From Hippophae tibetana (Eukaryota; Streptophyta; Magnoliopsida; Rosales; Elaeagnaceae), in the NCBI GenBank assembly GCA_037013495.1, contig CM072812.1:74221340-74285339 (forward strand): a stretch of DNA of 64,000 nucleotides, read 5' to 3'. The position numbers were made by a program, and so were the translations under genes. Positions 22,056 to 35,275 of the stretch are shown here, one piece after another. The notes under the pieces were generated by a model that worked only from the letters and a program-made list of their open reading frames with translations, did no database searches and was not told the origin of the DNA. Each line of letters starts with the position of its first letter. Within the stretch, counting starts at the first letter, position 1.

Positions 22056-23344
22056 CAATTTGATGTAATTTTTTATTTTATTAATGATTTTTCACACATT
22101 TGTATTTGATAGAGGGCATTTAAGATATTTTTAATATTTTCTCCATTGTAATAACAAAAGTTTCTTTACCTACCATTTTTGAGTTATTAAATACATGTTT
22201 TAATATTCTTGACTAATTTTAGACTTTATTTAATCTCCATTTTTCATATATCACCTAAGAGTTCAATAACTTTACTTATGAATCATGCTTCTTACTAATG
22301 TTCATATAATTTTATGTAGTTTATGCATATTTTATTTTAATGAATACAATATGTAATTTTTGTATTTTATTTTTAGAAAAATAGGAAAATAATATGTAGT
22401 TTGCAATTTGTATGAAAAAAATAGATTAGTTCGTAGAAAAAATAATTTATATACATAATTTAATATATAATCATACATATACATATCAAATCTGTGTCCC
22501 ATTATTATAAGCAATATTAATATTAAAACGATAATTGAGTAAGTGCCTTATTGTGATAATAACAAAAATAATCGTTACAATATAATTATCTAAAATCAAT
22601 TCACACACTCTTATTATAGTATTAGTAAAAGAAGTAATGTCAAATACATAAAAATATGCACTTTTTTTCACCCTTTTCACCCACATCCTTAAATGTTATG
22701 ACACATGTTAAAATTAATTATATACCAAAATAAATTATTTTTTTAATTTTTAAAATAATTTTGATACATAATACGGTATAAAAAATGTGTATATGAGAAC
22801 ACATATTTATATGATATTAGCATTTCTAATAGCAATATCATTATCCAAAACTTGTTATTTTGTTATAGGAATCACAACTATATTATAATCATAATAAAAT
22901 GCGTTATTTTTTTATTAAATATTATTATATATATTTTATTATAATTATTAATAATATTATGTTGTATTATTTATAATTTATCATAAACTTGTAATAAATA
23001 GAATTTTTAAGTTGATAATGATTTAATTTAGAATTCCTTTTATAGATGGTAGTATTGGATTACAATTCATTAATAATGGCCGTTAACCTCAATTAAGCTT
23101 GTTAGTTAGGTCATATCTGTATCCTTTAAATAAACCAGACCTCGACATTATTGCGTTGGAAATATGGATATCTCATAACAAATTTTATTTTTATTATAAC
23201 TTATTGTATATATTAATTCACATAATATAATTCAATTAATTCATATTAGTGCATAGTCTTACAATTAATTTCTCATTCAAGTATATCGATAGCACTACCC
23301 GATCACCAAATACCACTTAAGTAAAAACAATTATTAAAATTCAA
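22056..23344. other. No gene recognised
   Basis: AT-rich intergenic sequence. Minus-strand frames at 22332-22686 are low-complexity (Tyr/Ile/Phe-rich) with no family resemblance. Confidence 0.5.
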
Positions 23345-23815
23345 TGAATTATATTCATTTAATAATTAACATAATATTTAATATATATATATATATATAT
23401 AATTTATGCATGGATCACTAATCTTCTAATAAAGCTCTAAACTGACCACTGATTCTGCTACTAGTCGATAAAAATGTAGCATTAATAAGTACACGTACTA
23501 GTCTTTTATCCCTTATTCCGATTATCATTGTTATACTATTTTGTTAATAAAATAGGGGTTGTTATTATTTTCCTCTTTTTCTTCCATATTTTCTAACATT
23601 ATAATTAATTAATAATTAACACATTATTTAATATATAAAACAAATTTATGCATGGAATACTAATCTTCTAATAAAAGCTATACAATGACTACAGATTCTG
23701 CTACATTTCGATAAAAAAAAATGTAGCATTAATAAGGACAATAGTCATTTATCCTTTTTTTCTCCTATATATTATCATTGTTATATTATTTTCTTAATAA
23801 AATAGGGGTTGATAT
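23345..23815. repeat. Direct duplication of about 210 bp
   Basis: Copy 1 (about 23360-23570) and copy 2 (about 23607-23815) share taattaaca, tttatgcatgga, ctaatcttctaataaa, gattctgcta, aatgtagcattaataag, attatcattgttata and aataggggttg. Copy 1 carries a TA microsatellite (23380-23402) that copy 2 lacks. Confidence 0.85.
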
Positions 23816-25140
23816 TTTAGTAATATTTAACAAAATATATGTACATGTATTTATATTTTTATAATAATATATTAATAATTTTTATATTTAATTTTAAATA
23901 TAAAAATAATTTAATTAAAAATTTGAATGTATGCGTGACATATAGGTCAAAAATGAACAATAAGATGATAAAAAAATGAATTAATTAATATCCTTCATAT
24001 ATGGCTTTCTATATGCTACTAGATCCTAATTTCGTTAACTTTTCTTTCCTTTTATTTAATATATATATTCACTAAATCACTGGTAATAATTACCCAACAA
24101 ACCAATATTGAACGTCAAACTCAAAAATGAAGTAAAAAAAAAAATAGAAGAAAAATGACACAAAATTTAAATAGTTATCTCGTAGATGTATATATATATA
24201 TATATATGTATACATATACATGTATATATTTATACACACATAAAATGTAGAAACCCTTATGTAAAAAACAAAGTGGAAGATCACATGCAAGAATTGGTTA
24301 CAGAAGAATCTTAATACAAATCCATTTCAATCACACAAAGAGAATTAGAAAGAAATAGAGGCGGGTATATATTGATAAGATGTAAAAGGATCGTTATGCC
24401 ATTGAGTCTTTACTCATCACCAACAATTCAACCCGTAAATCCACGTGTTAAATGAACTCAACAATAAATAAGGTTTAATGATCTTATATACATTTTAATA
24501 ACACAATGCATAATTTTTTTCAAGTCAAACAATATAAGTAATATATATATATATATATATATGTTATTCAAGTATAAACTATTAAGATTTATAACAGAGA
24601 TTAGAGAAAAAAATAATTTTATTAAAATATTTATAATATATTTTTGTTTTTGTTACAATAAAAATGTATAAAATATTTATTTTATTTTTAATATTAATTA
24701 CACGTATTTTTATTAATATCGAATAAAATGATTATTAATAGAATATTTTTATAATTTTGACATTATGTTATCTCCTCTTTGAGATAAACAAATGAAACAT
24801 GCAATTTCACGAAAAGCCATACTCCACAACCACGAGGAACGTCTGAGCTGTCTATTTCTCTTTAGACTTTAGCCATGAACTATTAGAACTCCAGGGGCCT
24901 TTTTGTCATTGCAGAGAATACCAGTGATATTGTGAATTATGATTTTCAACAATCCAACACTCGAACACATGCCCATTTGACTGTCGGCACTCGGCAGTTA
25001 TCATAATTTTTCAACTCCTATTTGTTTTTAAGTAGAATGCGCTCACACTGATATATATTGTCATTTGAATTATTTCTAACTTCATACCAGCCATTAATTA
25101 GTATAGAATCACTTTGAAACAACGTCACTAACTCATGTTT
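23816..25140. other. No gene recognised; AT-rich with TA microsatellites
   Basis: TA runs at about 24189-24207 and 24540-24562. The minus-strand frame at 24090-24290 spans the first run and is an artefact. Around 24790-25020 composition is closer to average, but no coding pattern is visible. Confidence 0.5.
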
Positions 25141-25149
25141 TTTGCCCTT

Positions 25150-25870
25150 TTCCTTTTCCTTTCTTTTACTTTCTTTTTTCTATATTTAATTTTCTCAACT
25201 GCACTCATAACTCAGTACCACACTTGATTATAAAAGCATATCAAATTATTTCATTTTTTTTTCAACTTCTATATTTATATTATTTATTTAAATTAGAAAA
25301 AATTATACACATTAAAAGAAGTATAGTTGAAAAATTTTATATTATTTATGTTTAGAAAACTTACTTATAATATGAAATATTTATAAATATGATATTATTA
25401 TGTTAAAATTAATGTTTTAAAAAAATGACAGAAAATATAAAAAATTAATTAATTTCTAGCTATTATCGTTCTCATTTCTTTAATTTAAATATAATAATAA
25501 AATTGTAATTAAAAATTAGTTGATTTAGATGAATCACTTAAAATAAAAATTACTGACTTACAAACTAAAGTAATTTGTCTAATTTATTATTTATAAAAAT
25601 CATATATTAAATAAGGAAAATGTTCCTTGATCTTAATTTGAGATAGCTTTCTATTAAAGCTAGAGTTGATATTTTCATAATATTAAATTTAGAGTAATTT
25701 AAACTTTTTTTTCTTACAAGTTAATATCTAAATGTTTCTAAAAATAAATTTTTTATTGTAATATTTATAAAAATAGTTTTTACATAACCCAAATGAAATA
25801 ACGACTTATGAGTGCGGTTGAGAAAATCAAATATAGCAAAAGGAAAGTAAAGGAAAAGAAAAGAAAAACT
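25150..25870. repeat. Inverted repeat with about 70-80 bp arms
   Basis: The left arm at about 25150-25222 includes tatatttaattttctcaact and gcactcataa. The right arm at about 25796-25868 carries the reverse complement (ttatgagtgcggttgagaaaatcaaatata and the following purine run, here given only as landmarks). About 570 bp of AT-rich sequence separates them. It may be an old TIR element or MITE, but no target duplication was identified. Confidence 0.6.
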
Positions 25871-26900
25871 TATAAAAGTAGTTTATTCGTAATAAAAAAT
25901 GATTCATGTTGCACTTAGTCTTAATAAATTCGAGTTTATTCTATTATTAAAGAAATAAATACTGTTATCAAAACAAAATATTGATTTTTTTTTAAAAAAT
26001 ATATTTTTAAATAACCATATCAAATATATTATGATAAAGTAAGTTTCAAATATATATTTATTTAAAATATACATATTACTCTAATAATAATGTATTTTGC
26101 CCTTTGAATAATAAATTCCTAAATTCGTTCGTCATTAATAACAATAACTCCCCCAGTCATAAGGGTTTTTAAGTTTGACAACCATTACCAAGTGATTACA
26201 GAGCACAGTGGAGTGCTGAAAAGCTTAATTTTGGTACCAAAATAGGCAATCTTGTGTAAGCTGTCAAAGTATTATTGCCAGCAAAGGCCTAATTTTTCAC
26301 CTTACTATTTTATTTTATTTTTTAATTTTTTTTATATAAACAACACATTTTAGTTATGAATGTGGGGTCTTGAGCATTTCTTAAAAAGAAAATATTGCAT
26401 TATATAAATAACAATACCAACTATAAATTAGAGAAAAACCCAAACCCAAAAAGCTAATGCTCATTGTCTAATCTATCCCTACATCCTTCCTTTCCTTTTC
26501 TTATTCTTTTCTTTATTTAAGTTCCCATTTTACGAGAAGAAAGTGGAAAAATATAGTTTTCTTTATAGACTTTATTTTGATTGAATGTTTGGTGTTTCAA
26601 ACTGAAATGTTTGTGTATATTAGTTTCATAGATTAGATCCAAAATGGGTTCCTTGTAGTTTTTGTAAAGCCAGTGACTGACATTCTTGCTCTGTTTCCCC
26701 TAGTTTTGCGTCTCTCAGAAGCAAGAACCCAAAGAAAAGAAGAAATATTCGAACACAAAGTTGTTTAAATCATTGCAGATTATTGGGTTTCTTTTTTAGT
26801 ATAAATTCGACTATCTTCTACTCTTTTTTACTCAGCTTCCCTTTTGGTTCTCCTCTGATTTTTGTTCTGTTTTTGAAGAAAATAATTCATTGAAACCCAA
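25871..26900 (+). other. Upstream region and probable 5'UTR of the CSLA gene
   Basis: No ORF. From about 26410 the sequence becomes pyrimidine-rich, as in plant leaders; the ATG at 26901 is preceded by gaaacccaa. TATA-like runs near 26400 (tatataaataa) are plausible but not diagnostic in such AT-rich DNA. Confidence 0.4.
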
Positions 26901-29900
26901 ATGGAGGAGGGTATTGATACATTTCAAGTGACTAGAGATGATATTTCAATGCAAATCGCATTCATTTGGAGTCAAGTAAAAGCGCCATTGATAGTTCCTT
27001 TGTTACAAATATCAGTTGTTGTCTGTTTGATTATGTCTTTAATGCTCTTCATCGAGAGGGTTTATATGAGCATTGTCATTGTTCTGTTAAAGCTCTTTGG
27101 AAGAAAACCAGAAAAGCGTTACAAATGGGAACCAATAAAAGACGATGTTGAATTGGGAAATTCAGTTTATCCTATGGTTCTAGTGCAAATTCCAATGTAC
27201 AATGAAAGAGAGGTCGTTTTTCTTTCCCTTTTTTTTTTATTCTAAAAATCCAATCTTTAAACATTCTTAGTTCAACTGAATTGATGAATATGTATGTGTA
27301 AATACAGGTTTATCAGCTTTCAATAGGGGCAGCATGTGGGCTATCTTGGCCTTCTGATAGAATAATCATACAAGTTCTTGACGATTCAACAGACCCAACA
27401 ATCAAGGTACCTGGAAAAATACTTACCCATTTCATTATTTGACAATAACATTATAAAAATCACAACTTTTCAATTTGAAAACTATTATTATTATTATTTT
27501 TCCTTCTAATCGGATAACCCATTTTCTTAATTTAATTATTGCAGGCTCTTGTGGAATTAGAATGTCAGAGATGGGCAAACAAAGGGATAAACATCAAGTA
27601 TGAAATTAGAGATAACAGAAATGGCTATAAAGCTGGGGCTTTGAAAGAAGGAATGAAGAAAAGCTATGTTAAAAGATGTGACTATGTTGCTATTTTCGAC
27701 GCAGATTTTCAACCAGAACCAGATTTTCTATGGCGTACCATTCCTTTTCTTGTTCACAACCATGAACTCGCCCTCGTTCAGGCTCGTTGGAAATTCGGTA
27801 ATTATAAATTACTTTTATTTATTTATTTATTATTTTAGAATTTTTTTCCTTCCTTATTCTCGCTAATTCAGTATTTTTATCGTCGTATTAATTTAATATT
27901 TTCTGCTTATTTTTAGTTTATAAACAAATATTTTTGTCTTTAAAAACTGTCGGTGAGCTTTAGTTTGTTTAAAAAGATTGTTAGGAAACGAGGGTAAATG
28001 AAAAAGAAAATGAGTGACTGCCTCTAGTTTTGCCGCGTATGTCGTTTCATTTTCGGTGTCATACAATTTAAAAGAGCTCACATGTAAAAAGTCTACTAAA
28101 ATTATAAAGTTGAGTCCAGTTAAGGGCTGGTGATATTATAAATTAGAACGAAATATTAATAGTTTTAAAATTTATTATATATTATATCATTTAATTTTTA
28201 AACAGATAAAATGTAATAATTAAATTATGGTATATTTTAAATGATACAAAATAGAAAAAATATATATATATATATATATATATAATTATTTATTATTTAA
28301 GTTTAATAAAAAAATGATATAATATATATCTAAAATCATTATTATAAGATGAAATAAAATAAGATAATATTTAAATAAAATGAGATAATATTATATTTTA
28401 AATTTATTAAAAATATTAAATCAAACACGAAATAAAACAAAATAACTTGCTTTACATATCTGTTTTGAACTTGTAAATTATTGATTAATGCTTGATTGGT
28501 ATCTTAAATGTAGGATTAGTTTGATGCAACATTTCTAACTCCGGCCATCCCTTTTCTTGAAAATAAAAAGTCCAGGAGCTTTATTTCTTACAAGGAGTCT
28601 GTTTATCATGTCTGTCATGATCCAGTTAGCCTAAGAGAATATATTATTACGAGCTTGGATATTTTCGCATAAATTTGAATTGGAATGGGACTTTTAATGT
28701 AACATGAGAAAACCTATTTTCATGGATAAATATCCATAATCTTCCATTAAAACATTTAAGATATTGTATAGAGAATTCTAACAAACAAATGTAGTAAAAA
28801 CTTCATTTGTAATACATTCAACAATCAATTAATAAAGTAACAAACGTTGTGATATTTTCGCATACCTTCAATTAAAATTTCTTCACCATAATTTGCAAGT
28901 GTTCTTCATCTTTACTAGTCTTAAATATCTACCTAAGTTGCTTACTGGTGTGGACTTACTTAATATTTGGATAGTCACGTGACATGTCTTTATCTTGTTT
29001 TGAGAAATGCAATGCTTATCGACCTAAGAAGAGATCTTTTAGGTTTTTACAGAAAATGAAGGGCAAATGAAAAGACGAATTACTGTTTCTAAAATGTGCA
29101 ATATATCACACAAAAGCTAATTGCATGTTTTGGAGTAGCCAGACAATATTGGGTATAGATAGCCTGGAATAGTGTTGTAAATTCACTTGTACTTTTTTTG
29201 AATAGGAGAAGAGGCCCGATTGCATGTGGTGTGTTACGTTATATTCTTCCCTAGTCACTGTCATGTGTCATCTTCTTCTTCTCCTAACCGACACTATCAT
29301 TTATTTTCTATCTGTCTATTATTCATTTATTAACGATAAAGCTTTTTCCCACCTAATTTATTTACTTTCATATGACTTTTTTTTTTTCTTTTTTCTTTTT
29401 CTAATAAGTTTAAGTTTTGCAGTAAATGCTGATGAGTGCTTGATGACGAGAATGCAAGAAATGTCCTTGGATTACCATTTCACTGTTGAGCAAGAAGTTG
29501 GTTCCTCCACCTATGCATTCTTTGGTTTTAATGGTACATTATCCTCATTTATATTAATTCCAAATTTAATTCTTAATAAATAACTCTTAAAATTAAAGAG
29601 AAAATCAAATCAAATAAAAATATATATTTACATATATATATATATATATATGCTTTCAAAAATAATAAATACTATTAATAATAATATTTTTTTTATCAAT
29701 AATAATTGCTTTTAATTTAGCTAGCCACATTACTTTAAAAGTAGATTGTGACATACTAAAAGTTTTGACTCATGTGAGGCTCTAGTGTGGGTCAATGTAT
29801 AACATGAAATGAATGATGCAGGAACGGCTGGTGTGTGGAGAATAGCAGCACTTAAGGAGGCAGGAGGATGGAAGGACCGGACCACTGTGGAAGACATGGA

Positions 29901-31657
29901 TTTGGCAGTTCGAGCTAGTCTCAAAGGCTGCAAATATTTGTATCTTGGTAGTGTTAAGGTACTACTTACTAGTTATATTATATAAGAAAAAAAGGATGTT
30001 CCAAATCCGTTCATTTAACAAATGCACATTTTGATCCCTTATACTTATTAAATGGGATAGTAGAAATCTATTGTCTTTATAAAAAAATGTTACAGCACAG
30101 ATCTATTAATTTTATAATACGAATTTGTGTTTTCACACTTGATAGGTATTATTCTAAAGTATATTTTTATTAAAAATAACGGATTTAGAAGATCTTTCAT
30201 TCTATTATATATATTAAATATCACAATAAACTCATCATTATTTCACTTAATTACTAGTTTATAATTTTTATTTTTTTAGTGAAAAAATTACTAGTTTATG
30301 ATTGATTCTTATATATTTATATATGTCTCTGTCGCTTTGAAATTTCAATACAGGTGAAGAATGAGTTGCCTAGTACGTTCAAAGCCTACCGTTACCAACA
30401 GCATCGTTGGTCTTGTGGTCCAGCCAATCTATTCAGGAAGATGGTCATGGAGATCATAACAAACAAAGTTAGACAGAGTGACAGACCACTCCATAATTTT
30501 GTCGTCTTGTCATTAAATTTAAAATTTTAACATTTATTATTATTATTAACTCTTGGTTTGTTTTCATGCAGAGAGTAACATTGTGGAAGAAGGTTCATGT
30601 GATTTACAGCTTCTTCTTCGTTAGAAAAATCATAGCACATATCAACACATTTGTGTTTTACAGCATTGTTTTGCCAGCTACTGTTTTGGTTCCTGAAGTA
30701 GTCGTTCCAAAGTGGGGGGCTGTTTACATTCCTTCTATCATTACCCTTCTCAACGCTGTTGCTACTCCAAGGTGCGTAAGGTTTTCATATCATTTTCTCT
30801 GTTCTAGTTTGTTCTTTTTTTTGTATAGCATTGTTCATTTATACAAAAAATAATTGATTTCTAGGTCATTGCATCTATTGGTTTTCTGGATTCTTTTCGA
30901 GAATGTTATGTCACTACATCGGACCAAGGCTACCATCATTGGTCTACTCGAAGCCAGTCGAGTTAATGAATGGATTGTCACTGAGAAGTTAGGAGGTGCT
31001 CTCAAGGCTATAGCAGCCACAAAGACACCTAGAAAACTTCGATTATTCAAGATCGGTGAAAGGTAGAGCTTAATCATAACCTTGAAACTAACAAAAACCT
31101 ATGGCTCGTTTTACAACGGGTTCTATTTTTAAGTTTTGTTTTCTTGTTTTTAAAACTAGTTTTTTATTTTTTAATTCATTTAGGAAATTAAAGAGTCTTT
31201 TAGTAAAAAAAATTTGTTTTGTTAAGTTTCAAACAAAGAAAAGTGAATTTAGATTATGGATTTCAAAAACTTTTTTTTTTGTTAAGTTTCAAACAACAAT
31301 AAAAATTTGTAGAAATGAAACTGAATTTCAACTTGATTTTGAACTTGAAAAATTGAATTAATTATCAATCGATACTGATTTTGAAAACTTGGTTCAAAAA
31401 TTAGAATTTGAAAATATAATTGATTACAAAACAGATCCTTAATGATATCTAGACGACCTCATTTAATTTGTGAGCATTTGAACTTGTTTGGCAGGATTCA
31501 TGTGTTGGAGCTTGGTGTTGGATTATACCTCTTCTTTTGTGGTTGTTATGATTTCCTCTTTGGGAAAAACCATTTCTTTTTATTTCTATACATCCAAGCA
31601 ACAGCTTTTTTCATTGCAGGGTTTGGATATGTTGGCACCTTTGTTCCAAACTCTTAG
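26901..31657 (+). CDS. CSLA: Cellulose synthase-like A, glucomannan 4-beta-mannosyltransferase (CSLA9/CSLA2 type)
   Basis: A GT2 glycosyltransferase of the Golgi membrane that makes the beta-1,4-mannan/glucomannan backbone from GDP-mannose and GDP-glucose. I infer nine exons: 26901-27212, 27308-27406, 27545-27797, 29423-29533, 29822-29958, 30354-30467, 30572-30771, 30865-31062 and 31495-31657. All have GT..AG borders and consistent phases, giving 528 residues, close to the family's ~530. Catalytic motifs are complete: DD (129-130), DAD (189-191), ED (282-283) and QQHRW (319-323). One membrane segment lies at about 30-65 and several after residue 340; the protein ends GTFVPNS, typical of CSLA. 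The start is supported by MEEGIDTFQ and context. Intron 3 is long (1.6 kb) and TA-rich. No damage is seen. The exact orthologue number is uncertain. Confidence 0.95.
27798..29422 (+). other. CSLA intron 3 (long)
   Basis: 1,625 bp between aaattcg|gtaatt and ttttgcag|taaatg. It contains a TA microsatellite at about 28261-28284 and AT-rich repetitive sequence. Small frames inside it have no family resemblance. The other introns are 95-433 bp. Confidence 0.8.
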
Positions 31658-32559
31658 TGGGACTTGAAGGAAGACAAACAAGTTCCTTTGATTTATACTC
31701 TAAACATAATTAGTGACTTTTTATTACCGAAGTTTCGCCATCTACTACTAGCTTTTGGAATAAACGGAAGAAAAAAGAAAAAGAAAAAGAAAAGGAAAGC
31801 TTAACAGAATAATGGCCACATTTTCTTTTTCTTTCTATTTCATTGTTGAGCATAAAGTTACTTCTCTTGTGTATATTTTAAAAAAGGTTTTAGAGAAATT
31901 ACAGAAGAAATCTTAGCAAGACAGCTGCAACAGTTAATAGAAATGCAGCAAATGGAGATACCAAGTCTGGTCTGGTTTTGACCCCCAACAAGTAGGGTGG
32001 GTTTTCTTTGAACGAAGTGATTGTACTTTTCATATTTTCTAGATTTTCCTTTCCTTTCCTTTTTTATTTTATTTTATTTTCTTTGAATTTGTTTGAGAAA
32101 TGAATGAAATGTTCAGTAATGAAAACATTAAGATCGTCATTTTAGGCTGAAAAAAGGGTCATAAGGTGTTACCCTAGGTGTTGTACACTTTGAGCCTAAA
32201 AAGTCCACAAGTAATACTTGGGTTGTCATGTATCACACATCTTTGTCTTATCTAATTTAAATTTAATCTAAATCTAATCTCTTTTGTTTTGTAATCCTAG
32301 TATAACTCATTTTGAACATAATATATCTATCATTTTTCCTTCATTAAACTTTCATATCATATATAATTATATTTTATTTTTATTTGTCTCATTTAAACTT
32401 ATTTAAAACAAATGAGATATCTAGACACATCTAGAAAAATCTCTATGTTTAAAATTCTTGGGGCATTGCATTTAAAATTTTACAAGTTGAGAGGGTCAGA
32501 GGGTCGAGTTGATAAGAGCCAATGCCCATTCTAGCCCTCAAGTAAATCCGTTAGTACCC
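31658..32559 (+). other. CSLA 3'UTR and downstream spacer
   Basis: The first few hundred bases are the likely 3'UTR, with several T-rich and aaatgaatgaaa-type signals around 31740-32125; the poly(A) site cannot be fixed by eye. The rest is non-coding. Confidence 0.4.
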
Positions 32560-32900
32560 AATTGGTATTTCTTATAAACTCATGCATAATTTTGAATCCA
32601 AAAGTCAGCTTGTGAGTTAGAGGATTGTCCAGACTTATAAACAGTACTGTTGACTTATTTTTAGCCAATGTGAGACTTAATATTCTCCTTCCACATCGGC
32701 TAGAGTTTGGATTTACGGCACGGTCCAGATTTACGACACGAGGGTCGATGTTAGTACGAAAAAACCAACAGCCTAGCTCTGATACAATCTTAGAAACTCA
32801 GGCCTAACTCTGAACCCAAAAACCAACTTGTGAGTTAGAGGATTATCCAGATTTATAAGCAACGTTGCTGCCTTACTCTTAAACTTAACAGTATTAATGA
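32560..32900 (-). mobile_element. TRIM-like miniature retrotransposon remnant
   Basis: Two direct copies (about 32595-32690 and 32812-32885) share aaccaacttgtgagttagag-type sequence followed by gattRtccagaYttataa. Between them, on the minus strand, lies attgtatcagagctaggc (32773-32790), close to a tRNA-Met primer site. Short terminal repeats, a primer site and no coding capacity are the hallmarks of TRIMs. Borders are approximate. Confidence 0.5.
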
Positions 32901-34417
32901 TATCTTATTTCATTATCATTTTAATCTATCAAAACACAAGTGAAATAAGATAGAAAAAATCTTTATATTAATAGATTGTATTGTGAGTCAATGGAACCTC
33001 AATCCTAAGTTACACCTTTAGATGCATCAAGAAAAGCCTCCATGTACTGATGTACATAACTATGCTTAAATCCTTGGGGTATAAGTTAATTTTTCCGATA
33101 GAGAAATTTCAAACTTTTCACTGATGAATATCAGCTTATAAGGAAACGCCTTTATGAAATGGGTTGAGATCACACCTCTTGCTCCATCCTTCTCCTAAAC
33201 CTTATTATTGTTATTATTTACAATTTTATATAGGTTTTTTGTTTTATATAGTTACTTATCAGTTCAACTATTTCTAATTAAAAAATATTATATTTCATAA
33301 AGTCAAGCATTTCATTGAGATGCGTACGTGGAATTTCTTGTAGACGTACAAAGAATTGGTCTTTTGCCAGAGAAAAAGAAAGTTTATTTATAACTTATTT
33401 TATAGGAATTTACATAATAATAAGATATTAAGAAAAAGTCGATCCAAATTAAGTTAGTTAGTTGATAAACAACTATAGCAGCAATTGTTGTTCTTTCCTA
33501 TATCTTATTTGGGCCAACCCTTTTCTTTCATGGACTTTTCTAGAACCACATTCTGGTGTAACTAACATTCATGGTGGTTGGAAAACATGAAATGATTGGG
33601 TGATGATTACCTGCCTAGTAAATCTGTTTAGCAAAGTCAAACTCATTTGACTGATAAATCAATAATTGCTTCGTCTTGTATTTCGTTCCTACTAATTTCT
33701 GATTCCCTAATCTTTATAGCTTCTAAATTTGATCCCAGCATAACTCTTCTTTTATAAAGTATCGTGTACAGTAAATACGATATGTACATGCATATAGGTA
33801 TTTTACGCTTTAAATTGATGAAAATTTAAAAAACAAATTGAAAAAAAAATTATCTAAAAATTTAAGAAAATTGGTTTCACAAAAGAGTAGATTACTATTC
33901 GATTTTACATATATTTCTCAGTTGATATCTGAAGATGTTAACAAATTTGATCAAACAAAGAACATGTCTCATTTTTGGAAAATAAATAGGTAAGTAGATT
34001 TAACATATTCTTCAAATCCCATTTCATCACCTTTGAAATATCTTAAAACCAGAATCATAACCTCAAACTTTTATTGTTTTTAATTCAAGAACCATATAAA
34101 GTTTGTGAGCATTAAGTTTCACTTTTAATCCCCTGTATCGTTGCGGAGAAATGGGACTTGAAGGTTAAAATGATATTTTGAAGAACAAAAGAAGATTTTA
34201 ATTACATGACATTGTAATGAGTGTTAAATTCACATGAATGGCTTAGATTAAGAACTCAATAAAGATTAGTAGCAGAGGATCCATTCCCAGCATGCAATAG
34301 AACAGAGCAAGAACTCATACAATAGAGCAATAACTATAAGAAAACATAATCTCTCCGATATTTATTTAAAAAAAGAAAAAGAAAAAGAGCTAAAAATCTT
34401 ACAAATTCTCAGCAAAA
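32901..34417. other. No gene recognised
   Basis: AT-rich intergenic sequence between the TRIM-like repeat and PRXIIE. The right ~150 bp probably contains the PRXIIE 3'UTR (minus strand). Confidence 0.5.
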
Positions 34418-35071
34418 TCAGAGAGCTTTAAGCAAATCCTCGGCACCGCTGAAGGTAAAAGCACCACCTTCTTCCAAATTCAAAACCTTCACAACTCCAT
34501 CTTCAGTCAACATCGCATATCTTCTTGACCTCACACCCAATCCAACAGGCTTATCACTCAAATCAAGTTCACACTCAATAGCTCTTGTAAAATCCCCATT
34601 CCCATCTGATAACAATAATACCTCATCGTTTATCTTCAGATTCTCCTTCCAAGCCTTCATCACAAACACATCGTTGACCGAAATGCAAGCGATGGTGTCC
34701 ACGCCTTTGGATTTGAGTTCGGCGGACTTCTCGACAAAACCTGGCAGGTGTTTTTGCGAACAGGTTGGAGTGAAAGCTCCTGGGACGGCGAAGAAGATTG
34801 CCTTCTTGCCCTTGGTGAGATCGGAAATGGTGACAGTTTGGACTTCATCGGATGCGTCTAAGTAGGAGAGTGTGGATTCAGGGAGTTTGTCGCCCGCTGA
34901 AATGGTGGCGGAGATGGGTTTGGTGGAGAATTGGATAGGTTTTATAGTACTGAGGCAGTGAGATTTGAGAGGGAGAGAAGTGAAGAACGATTTTGAAGAT
35001 AGGGTTTTGGATGGGAAGAGGGAAGCGGTGGTTGAGGAGAGAGAAAGAGAGGTTGTGAGAGAAGCTGCCAT
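34418..35071 (-). CDS. PRXIIE: Peroxiredoxin-2E, chloroplastic (type II peroxiredoxin)
   Basis: A 217-residue thiol peroxidase that reduces hydrogen peroxide and alkyl hydroperoxides in the plastid stroma, regenerated by glutaredoxin or thioredoxin. Residues 1 to about 55 ([19 protein letters not shown]...) are Ser/Thr-rich and lack acidic residues, as in a transit peptide. The catalytic domain follows: PGAFTPTC with peroxidatic Cys104, and Cys129 in IACISVND, with the 25-residue spacing typical of PRXII. The C-terminal end [13 protein letters not shown] matches the family. It is a single uninterrupted exon. I start at 35071 (aaaacaATGGCAGC). An in-frame ATG at 35236 would add 55 Ser/Phe-rich residues translated from the leader, which is unlikely for this family. 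Confidence 0.95.
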   Translation of the reverse strand: MAASLTTSLSLSSTTASLFPSKTLSSKSFFTSLPLKSHCLSTIKPIQFSTKPISATISAGDKLPESTLSYLDASDEVQTVTISDLTKGKKAIFFAVPGAFTPTCSQKHLPGFVEKSAELKSKGVDTIACISVNDVFVMKAWKENLKINDEVLLLSDGNGDFTRAIECELDLSDKPVGLGVRSRRYAMLTEDGVVKVLNLEEGGAFTFSGAEDLLKAL

Positions 35072-35275
35072 TGTTTTGATGCGAAAGAAGAAGAAGAAGA
35101 AGTAGGAGGAGGAGGAGGTTTTAGTGAGATATGGACGAGAAAAGGAGTGAAAAGATGAGAAAGTAGACGTTTGAGTTGGCGGCGGGAACAAAGAGAGCTT
35201 TTCCTTATCTATTCTGTAGAGGAACAGCTGAAACACTTGTTTGGGCGTAGGTGGATAGGATTACACAAGTCTTTT
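35072..35275 (-). other. PRXIIE 5'UTR region with an in-frame upstream ATG
   Basis: Minus-strand leader containing a (TTC)n-like run at about 35085-35105. An ATG at 35236 stays open into the CDS. The translation of this stretch is unrelated to plastid peroxiredoxins. Confidence 0.5.

Noticed and set aside
22332..22686. Two overlapping minus-strand frames that look membrane-like
   Set aside because: Tyr/Ile/Phe-rich low complexity from AT-rich DNA; no start context or family resemblance.
24090..24290. 66-codon minus-strand frame
   Set aside because: It runs through a TA/TG microsatellite that gives YMYTYIYIYI-type translation.
34674..34865. Plus-strand frame opposite PRXIIE
   Set aside because: Shadow of the peroxiredoxin coding sequence.
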